NCBI GenBank assembly: GCA_036971475.1
Contig: JBAIZL010000006.1
Coordinates: 131,990,231 to 132,054,230 of the forward strand
Direction: 5' to 3'
DNA from: Prosapia bicincta
Lineage: Eukaryota > Arthropoda > Insecta > Hemiptera > Cercopidae
DNA length: 64,000 nt
The position numbers and the translations under genes are program-made. Position 1 is the stretch's first letter. Every line of letters starts with the position of its first letter. The notes under the pieces were generated by a model. That model saw nothing but the letters and a program-made list of their open reading frames with translations. It had not been told where the DNA came from and ran no database searches. Of the stretch, positions 63,514 to 64,000 are shown one piece after another.

Positions 63514-64000
63514 CTGATAAAAACTGTCAAGGATTTGAGCATAAAAATAAACAATAAGGAATCAATCAAGATGAGTCTTAAGAGAATCGATGTACTACGC
63601 GACGCCACTATCAAGATATTTACGGCCTTTCGAGATATTTACTGTCTTGAAAAATTTTTAACAACTTCGTAAATGAAATAAAAACTCAAGCCCCGAAGAG
63701 GTTTCAAAATTTAATTTTAAACTTTCAGTCAGAGGTTACGAATCCTAAGAAGGCTGTGAATAAAAGTGAAACAGAAACAAGTAGTACAAAATTAAAAACA
63801 TTTATAGAAAAGATATTTCTCACGAGCCTGATGGGGAAAATAAATATTTCAGTAGTAAAGCTGAAGAGTTTATAAAGGCTGTCAATAAGGTTGTCTCGGT
63901 GAGTATAATCTTGTTTTATATTTTTAAAGAATTTCATTGTTTTTTTAAAGTGGTTTTTGTTGTTTTTCAGAACTCGAAGGGTGTACTTTTGTGTTCTTAC
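63514..64000 (+). pseudogene. decayed gene-like region, right-arm copy, outer part
   Basis: Counterpart of 1289-1872. The + strand gives SLKRIDVLRDATIKIFTAFR and, in another frame, SSKAEEFIKAVNKVVS followed by a GTGAGT donor-like site. The SSKAEEF segment is open here, while the left copy has a stop just before it. The homology reaches the last base of the window. The open frame on the opposite strand at 63725-63937 is probably a shadow. Confidence 0.4.

Larger units (their letters stand above)
51985..64000 (-). repeat. right arm of the giant inverted repeat (continues past the window)
   Basis: This is the reverse-complement partner of 1289-26420. It is still matching at base 64000, so the true arm is longer. 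Arm-specific differences are the non-LTR insertion at 58794-63513, an extra ~414 bp at 53034-53447, a ~275-bp gap in the pogo-like copy, and a much smaller satellite array. Confidence 0.9.

Overview
The window reads as repeat-rich, AT-rich heterochromatin from an arthropod, most likely an insect. It has no bacterial-style gene packing. It carries remnants of at least eight eukaryotic transposon classes: a Penelope-like element, hAT, a pogo-like Tc1/mariner relative, mariner proper, piggyBac, BEL/Pao, an I/LOA-type non-LTR retrotransposon and several MITE-like elements. It also has long CA/TA microsatellites and two large tandem-repeat systems. A hemipteran host is only a guess from the style of the elements. 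I see no intact host gene.

The dominant structure is a very large inverted repeat. The left arm (about 1289-26420, + orientation) reappears in reverse complement as the right arm (about 51985-64000, running off the window). The spacer between them is about 25.6 kb. Both arms hold, from outside inward: a decayed gene-like stretch, a CA microsatellite, a short TIR-bounded element with a tRNA-like B box, a satellite array, and a roughly 0.19-kb sequence in inverted copies on both sides of that array. A pogo-like element sits inside the inner inverted copy, and a broken hAT transposase lies at the innermost edge. The arms have diverged by large insertions. The left arm has about 99 satellite monomers of 175 bp (5.6-22.9 kb) and a 2.1-kb LTR-like insert. 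The right arm has only about 10 monomers of 176 bp (55.6-57.4 kb), of a different amplified subtype, and a 4.7-kb non-LTR retrotransposon (58.8-63.5 kb).

The spacer begins and ends with directly repeated piggyBac 3' fragments (27041-27760 and 50437-51142). Between them lie a MITE with ~107-bp TIRs (28058-28753), a long TA tract, a gutted mariner (29060-29698) and a 5'-truncated BEL/Pao element on the minus strand (29755-34342). These are followed by about 5.4 tandem copies of a ~2.9-kb unit (34343-50246). Every unit carries a hammerhead-ribozyme-like core on the minus strand, four TAGGCCTA palindromes in ~0.67 kb and usually a variable TA tract.

Nothing here looks like a working operon or pathway. 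The interest is structural: how a palindrome, a foldback-like satellite carrier and a ribozyme-bearing macrosatellite were assembled from transposons, and whether the repeats are transcribed and processed.
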